A stretch of DNA of 64,000 bases from Paenibacillus sp. JJ-223. GTDB taxonomy: Bacteria > Bacillota > Bacilli > Paenibacillales > Paenibacillaceae. How positions within the stretch are numbered: position 1 is the first letter of the stretch; every line of letters starts with the position of its first letter. The translations under genes and the position numbers were made by a program. A model generated the notes under the pieces. The model had not been told where the DNA came from and searched no databases. It was given only the letters and a program-made list of their open reading frames with translations. Location: assembly GCF_927798175.1 (NCBI RefSeq), contig NZ_CAKMMP010000024.1:1-64000 (forward strand), given 5' to 3'. Below, in pieces: positions 1 to 7,631 of the stretch.

Positions 1-2
1 AT

Positions 3-164
3 TTTTTTGAAAGGGGTGGAAATTTAAGATTTGATAGCGACAGGGCACTGAGTTGTGGTAGTGCTGCTTTTGTTCTTGAAAATTGGGTTGATTTCTACAA
101 TAGTAGAATAGAAAAAGATATTAGCGATTTGAATTTGGAGAGCATTGACCTTAATGGTAATTGA
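3..164 (+). CDS. C-terminal fragment of an unknown protein (cut by window edge)
   Basis: An open frame enters from the left window edge and ends at TGA 162-164, giving 53 residues with the ending NLESIDLNGN. It includes FVLENWVDFYNSRIEKDI, which resembles the amphipathic last helix of SMI1/KNR4-type immunity proteins (an aromatic-rich helix near the C-terminus). That resemblance is weak and the family is not assigned. It lies 53 bp upstream of an immunity-type gene with its own ribosome binding site, so it is probably a separate gene of the same accessory cluster. The 5' part is outside the window. Confidence 0.45.
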   Translation, partial: FFERGGNLRFDSDRALSCGSAAFVLENWVDFYNSRIEKDISDLNLESIDLNGN

Positions 165-217
165 ATCTGGAGATATACTCGTAAAGTAACTAGATCAGTA
201 TTGGAGGTATAAGTAAT

Positions 218-736
218 ATGGATTTTTCATTATATATTGGTTCTGATTTGCCCAAAAAAGAATTGGGGGAATTGCTTTACAGTATGATATTTGAAGTATT
301 ATTTGTAGAATTAATCGATTATGAGGCCGAGGTACGGGATTCGTCCTTTGCTCAGGAGGTAAATGTCGTGTGCACATATTTTTCAATGGACACTAATTCA
401 GATGATGATGACGACTATACTGAACGTTTTAGGAAAGCAAATCTCGAATCATATGGTGTGGATACGAATGTCTTTTTTAGTATTCAATTTAAATCATATT
501 CGTTTGAAATCGGATGGTTAAAGCTGCTCGAAGTCATTGGAAAACTATTACAGTTAAACGATTCGGATTTGTTTGTGTTGGACGATACCTCATATCCGCT
601 ATTGAAGAGGGTTAAGGGGCGTTTATTAATAAACAGTAATTTAGATTATCGATGGTGGTATTTGACTACAGAAAATCTAGAACTACTGAATTATCCTTAT
701 GATAAAGAAGACTTTTTAAAGGAAAGTGAAAAATAG
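218..736 (+). CDS. Probable immunity protein, SitI3-like
   Basis: This 172-residue cytosolic protein has no signal peptide or membrane segment. Its start follows GGAGG at 199-203 closely enough to be convincing. The N-terminus MDFSLYIGSDLPKKEL leads into a helix, then an acidic stretch (DDDDD near residue 64), and the C-terminal part has VKGRLLINS followed by RWWY. That layout, especially the basic-G-x-L-x-x-N strand, resembles the SitI3 family of toxin-immunity proteins; this is a judgement by eye. Two degraded paralogues occur at 845-1066 and about 4688-4800, and the DNA similarity to the latter is high (for example CTATACTGAACG). Inferred role: neutralises a cognate toxin tip that is no longer next to it. 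Confidence 0.5.
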   Translation: MDFSLYIGSDLPKKELGELLYSMIFEVLFVELIDYEAEVRDSSFAQEVNVVCTYFSMDTNSDDDDDYTERFRKANLESYGVDTNVFFSIQFKSYSFEIGWLKLLEVIGKLLQLNDSDLFVLDDTSYPLLKRVKGRLLINSNLDYRWWYLTTENLELLNYPYDKEDFLKESEK

Positions 737-844
737 AGATTACTAATTACTCACAATGCGAACTTGACACACTGCTGTGGGTTCTTTTCTGTGAAAATCA
801 AAATGAACTCAGTTCATCCGGTTATTACTGGAGGTTTGAATAAA

Positions 845-1066
845 ATGGATTTTAGATTATCTTTTGATTGCCCATTCTCTAAAGAAGAATTGAGGAAACT
901 TATCCATTGTGTTTTATACGAAGTGTTATTTGTAGAACTAATAAATTATGATGCATATATAAAAGATTGGTCGGATGATCGACAGATAAGTATGACTGCT
1001 ACTTACTTTTCTTTAAGTATTAATCTAGAGCGTGTCTTCAAACCTAATTTAACCATAGCAAAATAG
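845..1066 (+). pseudogene. Truncated SitI3-like immunity gene, cut by an insertion sequence
   Basis: The start at 845 follows a GGAGG motif (832-836). The first about 60 residues align with the gene at 218: both have MDF, a K-EL helix, YEVLFVELI or FEVLFVELI, then an acidic D and TYFS. After LSIN the similarity stops at about 1028 and the frame runs into the left inverted repeat of the IS5-family element, ending at a chance stop. The C-terminal two thirds of the gene is not found on the other side of the element, so material was lost as well as interrupted. An in-frame ATG-like start further upstream exists but has no ribosome binding site. Confidence 0.75.
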
Positions 1067-1866
1067 AAGCCAGCGTTAAAAAGGCTCCAAACGTGCAGGA
1101 TAACTTATCATATCGTGTAGCCAGCCTGCGATAGTGCTTCAATTTGTTAAACAAACATTCTACGAGATGGCGTTCTTTGTACAACCACCAATCGCATTCA
1201 CGCTGGATTTTGCGATGTTTTCGGCTTGGTATGACCGCCTTAGCTTGCTTCTCACCTAGAAGGTTTAGAATATTATTCATGTCGTATCCTCGGTCAGCAA
1301 TCACGTTCATCCCTTGAAGTTCCATCGACTGAAGCATTTCATACCCTGTTACGCAGTCATGACGTTGACCGCCGGTTAACTCGTAACGAAGCGGGTTACC
1401 AAGACCGTCGACTATGGCATGTATTTTGGTCGTTATTCCGCCTCGGGATCGCCCGATTGCTTGGAATTGCTGCCCCCTTTTGCGCCCGCTCCATGTTGGT
1501 GGACGCGAACGATCGTTGCATCGATCATGATGTTTTCAAAGTCAGGTGTGATGGAAACATGTTTCAATATTCCTTCCCCAACTCCGGCAATCTGCCAACG
1601 TCTGAAACGCGTATACACGATTTTCCATGAACCGTAATGTTCAGGCAAATCGCTCCATGGGGCTCAGATCTGTTAACCCTAAACATGGCGTTCAGCATCG
1701 TTCGATGATCTTTGTCAGTTCGCCCTCCCTGAGGTTTTCGTTCAGGAGGTAAGCAGATGTTTAATTTGATCCCATTGGTCGTCCTGAATTTCGTATCGTC
1801 TTTCCAAATGAAAACCTTTCCATTATTGATACTAGAATCATAGTTTTATAGTTTGAAGCCACGCTT
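1029..1866 (-). mobile_element. Decayed IS5-family element (IS427-group type)
   Basis: The left end reads AGCGTGTCTTCAAAC (about 1029-1043). The right end, read on the minus strand from about 1866, reads AGCGTGGCTTCAAAC, so the terminal inverted repeats match at 14 of 15 positions. TAG lies outside both ends, which fits the short TA-type target duplications of this group. The length of about 840 bp and the two overlapping transposase frames on the minus strand are also typical. The flanks belong to different genes, so the element marks a deletion junction rather than a clean insertion. Confidence 0.85.
1044..1807 (-). pseudogene. IS5-family DDE transposase, orfA/orfB, inactivated
   Basis: Reading from a likely TTG start at 1807, the product begins LERRYEIQDDQWDQIKHLL. 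A one-base insertion near 1740 and a compensating one-base deletion near 1665 then disrupt orfA; between them the correct residues (ERKPQGGRT, TMLNAMFRVN) appear in another frame. The DUF4096-like part continues as EHYGSWKIVYTRFRRW and reaches DATIVRVHQHGAGAKGG. At the AAAAGGGGG run (near 1480) orfA continues to a stop at 1433, while a -1 slip gives IGRSRGGITTKIHAIVDGLG and the C-terminal DDE part with ADRGYDMN and the last acidic residue in LVECLFNKLKH. That -1 shift is the normal programmed one of the IS427 group; the two indels in orfA are real damage. Confidence 0.85.
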
Positions 1867-1870
1867 TAGT

Positions 1871-1978
1871 TGCAACAGTATTATTAGTGAATTTAAAAAA
1901 GATTTTCCGAATTTCGATATTGAAGTGATTCATAATAACGGAAATAAGATTCCGAAAATGGAGACAGAAGGGGAATGA
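1871..1978 (+). pseudogene. Remnant of a deaminase-like toxin C-terminus
   Basis: Directly right of the insertion element an open frame reads CNSIISEFKKDFPNFDIEV followed by IHNNGNK and a basic tail, ending at TGA 1976-1978. A cysteine followed by a helix ending in FP, then a strand, matches the end of the PCxxC helix and the following strand of bacterial deaminase-fold toxin tips. The catalytic H/C-A-E helix is missing, removed with the DNA lost at the insertion junction. The stop codon is 5 bp before an immunity-type gene, the usual toxin-immunity spacing. Family assignment rests on a short stretch and is tentative. Confidence 0.45.
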
Positions 1979-1983
1979 GTTAA

Positions 1984-2667
1984 ATGTGGAAATATGAAGA
2001 GTGCATCGATGCATTTATGGAAGAATTTTCAGAACGGAAGCAGAGAGACAATGTAAGTAATAGCGAGGCTTTAGTTAGAACTTTTGGTGAATTTTATAGT
2101 CCGAACATGGAAGATGAAATGGCGAAAGCAATAATTAATGTGTTATATGTAGAACTAGCTTCAAAAAATTCAAGGATTTTCATTAAGGCAAAGGAGAATA
2201 GAGAGAAAGCATTAAAGTCAATTAATTTCGAAAAAATCATAAGTCAAATCGAAATGAAACAAATTACTAAAAGCCAAATTGATGAATTGATTATTCGTCG
2301 AGATAATGCGTTAGAACTAGTTAATACTATTCAGGTGGATTTATATCCAGATGCAAGATGGTACTATGAGGAACTTATAAATGAAGTAAATCAATATCTT
2401 GTAACAGTTGAGAATGAGAGACCAGAATTTATTGTTCAAGATGTATTAGAACATTTTGATAGGGCCTGCAACAACACAACTAGTGAAAAAATGACTATAT
2501 ATATGTTACTAGGAGAAAAATTAGTTAAAGAACATACATCCATTCCAGATAGCATATTAAAGGAATTGGTACAGTTTAATCGTGATGATATTGGAGATCA
2601 GCTGCTATTTGAAGAGATAAATGACTTAGAGTCACGAATTAAAAAAGTACTTGAGTTAAATGGTTAA
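1984..2667 (+). CDS. Probable immunity protein, Imm3-like
   Basis: A 227-residue, almost entirely alpha-helical, charged protein with no signal peptide. It begins MWKYEECIDAFMEEF and has the W-x-Y-x-E/Q-x-x-I-x-x-F pattern that I associate with the Imm3 family, followed by helices with EDEMAKAIINVLYVEL and DARWYYEEL. The start follows AAGGGGAATGA closely, 5 bp after the stop of the deaminase-like toxin remnant. A full-length paralogue lies at 4967-5653 (MAWNYQELIESF, KARWFYEEI). The Imm3 assignment is by eye; that it is an immunity protein is inferred from position and paralogy. Its toxin partner has been destroyed. Confidence 0.55.
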   Translation: MWKYEECIDAFMEEFSERKQRDNVSNSEALVRTFGEFYSPNMEDEMAKAIINVLYVELASKNSRIFIKAKENREKALKSINFEKIISQIEMKQITKSQIDELIIRRDNALELVNTIQVDLYPDARWYYEELINEVNQYLVTVENERPEFIVQDVLEHFDRACNNTTSEKMTIYMLLGEKLVKEHTSIPDSILKELVQFNRDDIGDQLLFEEINDLESRIKKVLELNG

Positions 2668-2784
2668 GGATATTATTATATCAATCAATATTTTTTATTT
2701 AGATATATCAATAATTTTGTGTGAATTCTAGAGACAAAGACATACCTTTTCTTCAAACAAAATCAAATTGAATTAAGATAACAT

Positions 2785-2819
2785 GGTGATAGTTGGTAGA
2801 ACAGCTATCATCTTTTTTA
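2785..2819 (+). terminator. Rho-independent terminator after the Imm3-like gene
   Basis: GGTGATAG pairs with CTATCATC across a 12-base loop and is followed by a run of six T. Confidence 0.6.
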
Positions 2820-2846
2820 TATTTCTATTTTAAGTTTACAACTTAG

Positions 2847-3085
2847 GGGACGGGTGAATTTGACAATTCCATTCCTGAGCAATTTTATGAAGAAAATGAA
2901 GGCATGAATGCGGCAGATTTCTGAAAAACACTTGTATAATTCTGATGATCTATAAAAAGGAGTATCCATTTAATATAAGTACACCAGCTACTCCGATTGG
3001 ATCTCATAGTGTCTTTATTAATCTTGAGAAAAAGCCACCAAAGACTAATAGAGACTCGCAATTCCCCTTTTATGGAGGTAAATAA
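2847..3085 (+). pseudogene. Frameshifted toxin C-terminal remnant upstream of an SMI1 gene
   Basis: Two consecutive frames give toxin-like residues. The first reads GTGEFDNSIPEQFYEENEG and MNAADF to a stop near 2923. The second, in another frame, reads EYPFNISTPATPIGSHSVF, then INLEKKPPKTNRDSQ and FPFYGGK with a stop at 3083-3085, one base before the start codon of the next gene. The last 45 residues carry no start codon with a ribosome binding site. This is the expected layout of a toxin tip followed at once by its immunity gene. The toxin fold is not recognised. Confidence 0.5.
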
Positions 3086-3086
3086 C

Positions 3087-3496
3087 ATGCGAAGTATTAC
3101 TATATTAGAAAAGGTTTTTAATGTAGAATTTCCAAATAAATTTAGTGAAAAAATGGATCATATCTCAAAAAAAATTGGGTGTGGTAATAAGCTTGTCTTG
3201 AACAATCGAATTGGTCCATTTCAATAATAAAGGTTTTAGAATTTGATTCGGAAAAAGAGCAGAGTATTTTTAGAGTATATACCGAATTTAGAGATTTGAT
3301 GAAGGAAGGCAGTATCCCTATTGCAAATGCTGGGTATGAAGATTATATATGTCTATATTTTATTGATCGAAAATTACCACCAAAAGTTATATTATGGTGC
3401 TATGAGCGGGCATTTGAGAGCATTGATTACGCAATATTCCCTTTAGCAGATACTTTTGAAGAGTTTATAGAAAAAATAGAACAAGTAGATGCTTAG
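3087..3496 (+). pseudogene. SMI1/KNR4 (SUKH) immunity gene with a frameshift
   Basis: The start at 3087 follows TATGGAGGTAAATAAC. Frame one gives MRSITILEKVFNVEFPNKF and continues to NNRIG, then stops at about 3225. The remainder lies in another frame from about 3214: SISIIKVLEFDSEKEQ, EFRDLMKEGSIPIANAGYED, YICLYF, and the C-terminal ADTFEEFIEKI helix. YICLYF followed by a strand and a final LADTFEEF helix is the standard ending of SMI1/KNR4 proteins. One indel near 3214 (GGTCC) explains the break. It was probably the immunity partner of the toxin remnant just upstream. Confidence 0.65.
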
Positions 3497-3570
3497 AAGA
3501 AGGCTTAGGTGTCGCTTGATCATTACTTTAAGAATAACAATCAAAAATCAGTATCTGTTAACCTACGATC

Positions 3571-4123
3571 GTGTATGGTGGAGGCAGCAATTGGGGCAAT
3601 AAAAAGAAAAGTAAAACGGGAGAGACTGTTTCGAGAAGCAGAGAAGTAGCTGATAATGCAGCAGGCTCTGGATCAACCGGTAAATCAGCAAAGAATGCAT
3701 CCCAGTCGGAGAGCAAAAATACGAGTCGCATACCTTCATCTAAAACAAGTGAGACAGATACAACGACAACGCCAAAAAATAGTACGACGTCGAAGAATAA
3801 AAATAACCAAGATGAAGCTCCAAATGAGATGAACTCTTGGAAACCTAAAGCATCGAAGAAGAAGGATGGGGGTAGATATCTTACAGAATTCCTGCATTGA
3901 ATAGAGCTTTAGAGGAAATTCCTGGTGAATATAAAAATATCTCTAAACCCAAGACTGTCTACGATCCTAAGATCATATCAAATGTGCTAATGATTATTTG
4001 AGGTAAAGAGGCTATGAAAGTGGTGTGGTTAAAGGAAGATTAGTAATTGGATACGCTTCAAATGGACTTAGGTTTACGAAATATCTTGATGAAAATGGGA
4101 AAATTTCAAATTTTCATCCGTGA
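3571..4123 (+). pseudogene. Decayed EndoU-family RNase toxin tip
   Basis: A low-complexity S/T/N/K-rich linker (3571 to about 3860) is followed, after a shift near 3870, by IPALNRALEEIPGEY, then ISKPKTVYDPKIIS, and after a further shift near 3995 by GYESGVVKGRLVIGYASNG, LRFTKYLDENG and ISNFHP with a stop at 4121-4123. SKPKTVYDP and the ending LDENGxIxNFHP are hallmarks of the bacterial EndoU nuclease domain used as a CDI and polymorphic toxin tip. The tip is broken by at least two frameshifts and has no N-terminal delivery module. A CdiI-like immunity gene starts 28 bp downstream, which is the known pairing for EndoU tips. Confidence 0.8.
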
Positions 4124-4151
4124 TTTGAAAAAATAATCAAGGGGCAGCTCT

Positions 4152-4520
4152 ATGTCAAATGTAAAAAAAACACATGAAAAAGAAATGATAGATCTTTTTT
4201 ATTTTGCTATTGGAGACGGGAATCTACTTAGAGCTTTGGAAAAGCATAGTAAAGGGCAGGGGTTTGGAGTTGAGCATATTTGGTGTTTGTTTGCAGGCGA
4301 ACTAGAAGAGTGGGAAGAAGGATATTTCGGAGAAAATGGAGTTTGTTATTATTTTGATCACCCTGCAGTAACTGAAGATGAAGCCATTGTACTGGATTAC
4401 CCTACTTTTTATGTTTATCTTAAAGAAGCAAGCGAAGTATATTTGTCGAGACATTCTAATGACAAGGATGCAATTGAATCTTGGTTACATCAAATTAAAC
4501 AAAGATTTAAAATAGTATAA
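4152..4520 (+). CDS. EndoU-toxin immunity protein, CdiI_4-like
   Basis: A 122-residue cytosolic protein starting after AAGGGGCAGCTCT. Recognisable segments are HIWCLFAGELEEWEEGYFG, the central DHPAVTEDEAIV, and a C-terminal helix ESWLHQIKQRF. The WEEGYFG motif and the downstream PAV with acidic residues are shared with a second copy at 7078-7443. I associate this with the ribonuclease-toxin immunity family CdiI_4, whose known partners include EndoU toxins; the EndoU remnant immediately upstream supports that. The gene is intact although its toxin is not, so it is an orphan immunity gene that may still protect against EndoU-armed competitors. Confidence 0.7.
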   Translation: MSNVKKTHEKEMIDLFYFAIGDGNLLRALEKHSKGQGFGVEHIWCLFAGELEEWEEGYFGENGVCYYFDHPAVTEDEAIVLDYPTFYVYLKEASEVYLSRHSNDKDAIESWLHQIKQRFKIV

Positions 4521-4546
4521 CCTATGGAACAGGTTTTACTATTTTG
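4519..4546 (+). terminator. Weak hairpin after the CdiI-like gene
   Basis: AACCT and AGGTT pair across seven bases, followed by TTTTACTATTTTG. The stem is short, so termination may be partial. Confidence 0.4.
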
Positions 4547-4687
4547 TTTGCATAGTAGCACAAGAATCTTGTGGGATTGATTGTCAAACCAAGTGTGGCA
4601 GTTCCTCTAAAAAGTTGTGAGTGATTCTCACCCCAGCGAGATTTGTACCTTGTCAAGTAATTAGAGCGGGAGGGAGGCTAAGAATTG

Positions 4688-4800
4688 GTTGCACGTATTT
4701 TTCAATGAGCAATAATTTAGAGGATGATGATGAAGACTATACTGAACGTTATCAGAAGGCGAAATGCGTATGGTGTAGATATAAATGTTTTATTTCGAAA
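4688..4800 (+). pseudogene. Fragment of a third SitI3-like immunity gene
   Basis: The frame reads TYFSMSNNLEDDDEDYTERY and then, after one extra A near 4765, NAYGVDINVLF. This matches the middle of the gene at 218 at both protein and DNA level (TATTTTTCAATG, GACTATACTGAACG, TATGGTGTAGATA). Neither end of the gene is present. It again lies just upstream of an Imm3-like gene, as the truncated copy at 845 does, which points to a duplicated segment. Confidence 0.7.
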
Positions 4801-4966
4801 GACATGAACAGGCTGATTTATATCTATAGCTTCAGAAGAAGGGAACAATGGGCCTCACCTCCAATACATATAATGAACATAGCTGCGATTGATAATGAGT
4901 ATTTAGAGTCCAACCTTCTTTTACTATGAATTTAATAGAAATCTGCATTATAAGGATTTGAAAAAT

Positions 4967-5653
4967 ATGGCATGGAACTATCAAGAATTAATAGAGTCAT
5001 TTATTGAAGAGTGCGAAGGATATAAAAATATTAATCATCTGAGTCACTATGAGGCCGTATCTCAGGCGTTTGATGAGAATTATAGCGAAAAATATTCTGA
5101 TGAAATGGAAAAGGCAGTCCTTTGGATTATTGTAGCTGAACTAAGGTTACAACAGCCTCGAATATATAAGAATGCTAAGGATAATTACATTTTTAAACTT
5201 AAGTCAATAAATTTTCAAGTGGTAAAAGAATATATAGAAAAAAAGCAACTAACAAAAGAAGAATTTGAGGATCTTTATTTAAGAAGAAACAGAGTACTTG
5301 TGGAAATTGAAAAAATGCCAACGGATTTTTGCCCGAAAGCAAGATGGTTTTATGAAGAAATCACAGATAAAGTGAATGATTTATTTGTGAAGTCTGTAAA
5401 TATTGAGGAAACTATTGATCATGTGATCGCTTATTTCAAGAGTGAATTTCGAAATAAAGCATGTGCCAAAAAAATTGTTTTTGCAACAATAGCTGAAAAT
5501 TTAATGCGAGGCAATTATAAAGTACCTGACCATGTCATAAACGAGATTATAGATAATTACATCGATAATTCCCAATTTGAACTTTCTCAAGAGGAAAGCC
5601 TAGATTTATTAAATAGAATTGATAAGATTCTTGAATTACTTGAACTTAAATAA
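4967..5653 (+). CDS. Probable immunity protein, Imm3-like (second copy)
   Basis: The product of about 228 residues begins MAWNYQELIESFIEECEGY and is helical and charged throughout. It aligns along its length with the gene at 1984: shared features are the N-terminal W-x-Y motif, AVLWIIVAELRL, a LKSIN segment, KARWFYEEI and a C-terminal leucine-rich helix. I chose ATG 4967 because AAGGA lies 10 bases before it; an in-frame TTG at 4958 is possible but overlaps that site. The residues upstream in the same frame (EFNRNLHYKDLKN) may be left over from a toxin end. Immunity function is inferred from paralogy and location. Confidence 0.55.
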   Translation: MAWNYQELIESFIEECEGYKNINHLSHYEAVSQAFDENYSEKYSDEMEKAVLWIIVAELRLQQPRIYKNAKDNYIFKLKSINFQVVKEYIEKKQLTKEEFEDLYLRRNRVLVEIEKMPTDFCPKARWFYEEITDKVNDLFVKSVNIEETIDHVIAYFKSEFRNKACAKKIVFATIAENLMRGNYKVPDHVINEIIDNYIDNSQFELSQEESLDLLNRIDKILELLELK

Positions 5654-5654
5654 A

Positions 5655-5825
5655 TCGAAATTTTGTTTAAGCATTCAATCCCAAAGCGATGAAAGCTTTT
5701 CTAAGCAAAAATGTTTCATTGACCCTGAAAAAACTCTACGCTACTACAGTTAAAGGGGCTACTTAATAGTTAAAGATGCTTTGGGAAATGGACGGTTTAA
5801 CCCATTATTTAATTTGAAAGGATAG
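5655..5825 (+). pseudogene. Toxin C-terminal remnant with an internal stop
   Basis: One frame reads SDESFSKQKCFIDPEKTLRY, YS, an in-frame TAA at 5751-5753, then RGYLIVKDALGNGRFNPL and FNLKG, ending at TAG 5823-5825. The stop lies 5 bp before the next gene's ATG. There is no start codon with a ribosome binding site. The position and the aromatic, glycine-rich ending fit a decayed toxin tip, but I do not recognise the fold. Confidence 0.4.
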
Positions 5826-5830
5826 TTGTT

Positions 5831-6214
5831 ATGAATATACATTTTAGTGTATCCAAATTCATTGAAGAAAATAAAGGAATTAATTTAATGAAATTATATG
5901 ATTTTCTTATTTCAGAAATTTCAAAAGATACTCTTTTGCCTACGATTGAGTATATTATGTGTACAGAGGAGGAGGAAATATCTATCCTTCAAGATGATTT
6001 GTATAGAGGAACTAAATATGAAGGGGTTCTATGTGAAGGGAATCAATACTTGATAAAAAAAATGCATGATAAGGTTTTAGTTATAGATGCAGTAGCCGAA
6101 GAATATTGTTCAGACCATAGTATAACAAGGTTTGAACTGTTAAAGAGTGATTTTGTTGAAGTGATCCAACACAAAGAAAGAGTACTGGAATTGATTAAAG
6201 ATTTGAGAAATTGA
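5831..6214 (+). CDS. Unknown small acidic protein, probable immunity protein
   Basis: A 127-residue cytosolic protein starting after GAAAGGATAGTTGTT. It begins MNIHFSVSKFIEENKGINLM, has a strand-rich middle with an E-rich stretch (CTEEEEISIL), and ends in a long helix (VIQHKERVLELIKDLRN). No catalytic or metal-binding pattern is seen. It is followed by a good terminator, and preceded without a gap by a decayed toxin-like frame, which is the only reason to call it an immunity protein. No family is recognised. Confidence 0.45.
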   Translation: MNIHFSVSKFIEENKGINLMKLYDFLISEISKDTLLPTIEYIMCTEEEEISILQDDLYRGTKYEGVLCEGNQYLIKKMHDKVLVIDAVAEEYCSDHSITRFELLKSDFVEVIQHKERVLELIKDLRN

Positions 6215-6228
6215 GAATCTATTGTCAT

Positions 6229-6267
6229 AACCTTGAATGGCTTATGCTTTTCAAGGTTGCTTTTTTA
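6229..6267 (+). terminator. Rho-independent terminator
   Basis: AACCTTGAA pairs with TTCAAGGTT across 12 bases and is followed by GCTTTTTTAT. Confidence 0.75.
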
Positions 6268-6271
6268 TGGG

Positions 6272-6425
6272 GGCTATCCAGTGCTGAATGAACTCAATAA
6301 CATATATTATCCATATAATCGAAATAGAAGTGATTTATAACACTAAAGGAGGAGCAGGAAATATTTTTGGTCTCCAAGTTATCAGTAATCTCAATGGTCA
6401 CACAAAGCCAAAAAAGGGTGATTAG
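6272..6425 (+). pseudogene. Frameshifted toxin C-terminal remnant upstream of a pentapeptide gene
   Basis: The first frame reads GYPVLNELNNIYYPYNRNR and SDL, then stops. The second frame reads YNTKGGAGNIFGLQVISNLN followed by GHTKPKKGD, with TAG at 6423-6425, one base before the next ATG. A single indel near 6340 would join the two. The fold is not recognised; the glycine-rich end followed directly by an immunity-type start is the same layout as the other remnants in this cluster. Confidence 0.45.
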
Positions 6426-6426
6426 A

Positions 6427-7026
6427 ATGGTAGATGAAAAAAACATAATTAAAAAATTTGAATTTCATCAAGTATGGTTAGATTCAGTGGGGAGGGAGGG
6501 GGAGAAATTGGTACTTGACGAAATAAATCTGGAAGGTCTCGACTTGTCCAATTTTTCCTTTAAAGAAGCTAGGTTAATTGAATGTTCGTTTGATAGTATG
6601 AGCTTAGAAAAAGGAAATTTTATTTTAACTTGGCTATATTCATCAACGTTTAGAAATGCTTATTTACAGGGGGCTAACTTCTATAAAGGTTATGTTTCAT
6701 ATTCGGATTTTAGTTACTCTAATCTTAGAAACTCAAAATTTACAGATTGTGAAAGTGCAGAGACCATTTTTTTAGGGGCTGATCTTTCGAATGCTGAGTT
6801 AAATGTTTGTTATTTTAGTAGTGTAGACTTTAGAAATTCAAAACTGGATAATGCAAACATTGAAGATTCTTTTTTTGAAGATGTTTTAGTAAAGGGTGCA
6901 AGCTTCAAAAATGTTAAGGGAATTGAGAAGGCTAATATTATAAGTATAAATATTGGAACTACAGAGGAACCAATAACCTTAGGTGATGAACAAGCAAAAA
7001 GGTGGATTTTTGAAAATTGTATGTGA
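6427..7026 (+). CDS. Pentapeptide-repeat protein
   Basis: The 199-residue product starts at ATG 6427 (AAAGGGTGATTAGA before it); an earlier in-frame TTG at 6367 falls inside the toxin remnant and is unlikely. From about residue 40 to 170 it shows the A(D/N)LxX or xF five-residue rhythm, for example LEGLDLSNFSFKEARL, AYLQGANFYKG, YSDFSYSNLRNSKF, LGADLSNAEL and SVDFRNSKLDNANI. These build a right-handed quadrilateral beta-helix. Such proteins occur as toxin-immunity genes and as DNA-gyrase mimics; the position directly behind a decayed toxin end favours immunity. No membrane segment is present. Confidence 0.7.
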   Translation: MVDEKNIIKKFEFHQVWLDSVGREGEKLVLDEINLEGLDLSNFSFKEARLIECSFDSMSLEKGNFILTWLYSSTFRNAYLQGANFYKGYVSYSDFSYSNLRNSKFTDCESAETIFLGADLSNAELNVCYFSSVDFRNSKLDNANIEDSFFEDVLVKGASFKNVKGIEKANIISINIGTTEEPITLGDEQAKRWIFENCM

Positions 7027-7077
7027 TACTTTCCTTACATAACCCGGTTTCCAACACTAAACTGAAAGAGATAAACA

Positions 7078-7443
7078 ATGAAAATAAATAAGAATTTTGA
7101 TGAATTAACTGCAATGGAACTATACTTCCTCTATCTTGATGAAGATAAATTTGTAGATGCTCTTGAAGATTTTTCAAACTCGATAGGATATGGTATTTCG
7201 GAGTTTATCTGTTGTGCATTTCCATCTGAATATAAGTCGTGGGAAGAGGGATATTTTGGAGATAAAGGCGTGAAATTTGAAGTTGAACCCCCAGCAGTTG
7301 ATGAAATTAAATATGAAATAGTATCCAATACAGACTTTATTGATTTTCTAGATAATTTAACCAGTCAGTACTTTCTTTCGCATCCTATGGAGAAATCTAA
7401 AGTGGAATTTCTTTTAAACCAAATCAAAACTACATTAATTTAA
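7078..7443 (+). CDS. CdiI_4-like immunity protein (second copy)
   Basis: A 121-residue cytosolic protein starting shortly after GAAAGAGATAAACA. It shares WEEGYFGDKGV, PPAVDEIKYEIV and the C-terminal FLLNQIKTTL helix with the CdiI-like protein at 4152. Overall divergence between the two copies is large outside these motifs, so they may recognise different EndoU tips. No toxin remnant is seen immediately upstream; the pentapeptide gene precedes it by 51 bp. Its function as an immunity protein is inferred from the motif and from the copy next to the EndoU relic. Confidence 0.6.
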   Translation: MKINKNFDELTAMELYFLYLDEDKFVDALEDFSNSIGYGISEFICCAFPSEYKSWEEGYFGDKGVKFEVEPPAVDEIKYEIVSNTDFIDFLDNLTSQYFLSHPMEKSKVEFLLNQIKTTLI

Positions 7444-7631
7444 TAAGTGGGGCTACCCAGTTCCGAAAGAACCCATCATTCAACCAATAACACTTATAAC
7501 TCATCTAACGCTATTCCAGATACATCAAACAGGTTGATTATGGTCAGATACCAATGTATTCATTTCAACTTTGATTTTTGGGGGTTAATCGTCATGAGAA
7601 ACTTTATACCCATGATAAAGGAGGCATTGTA

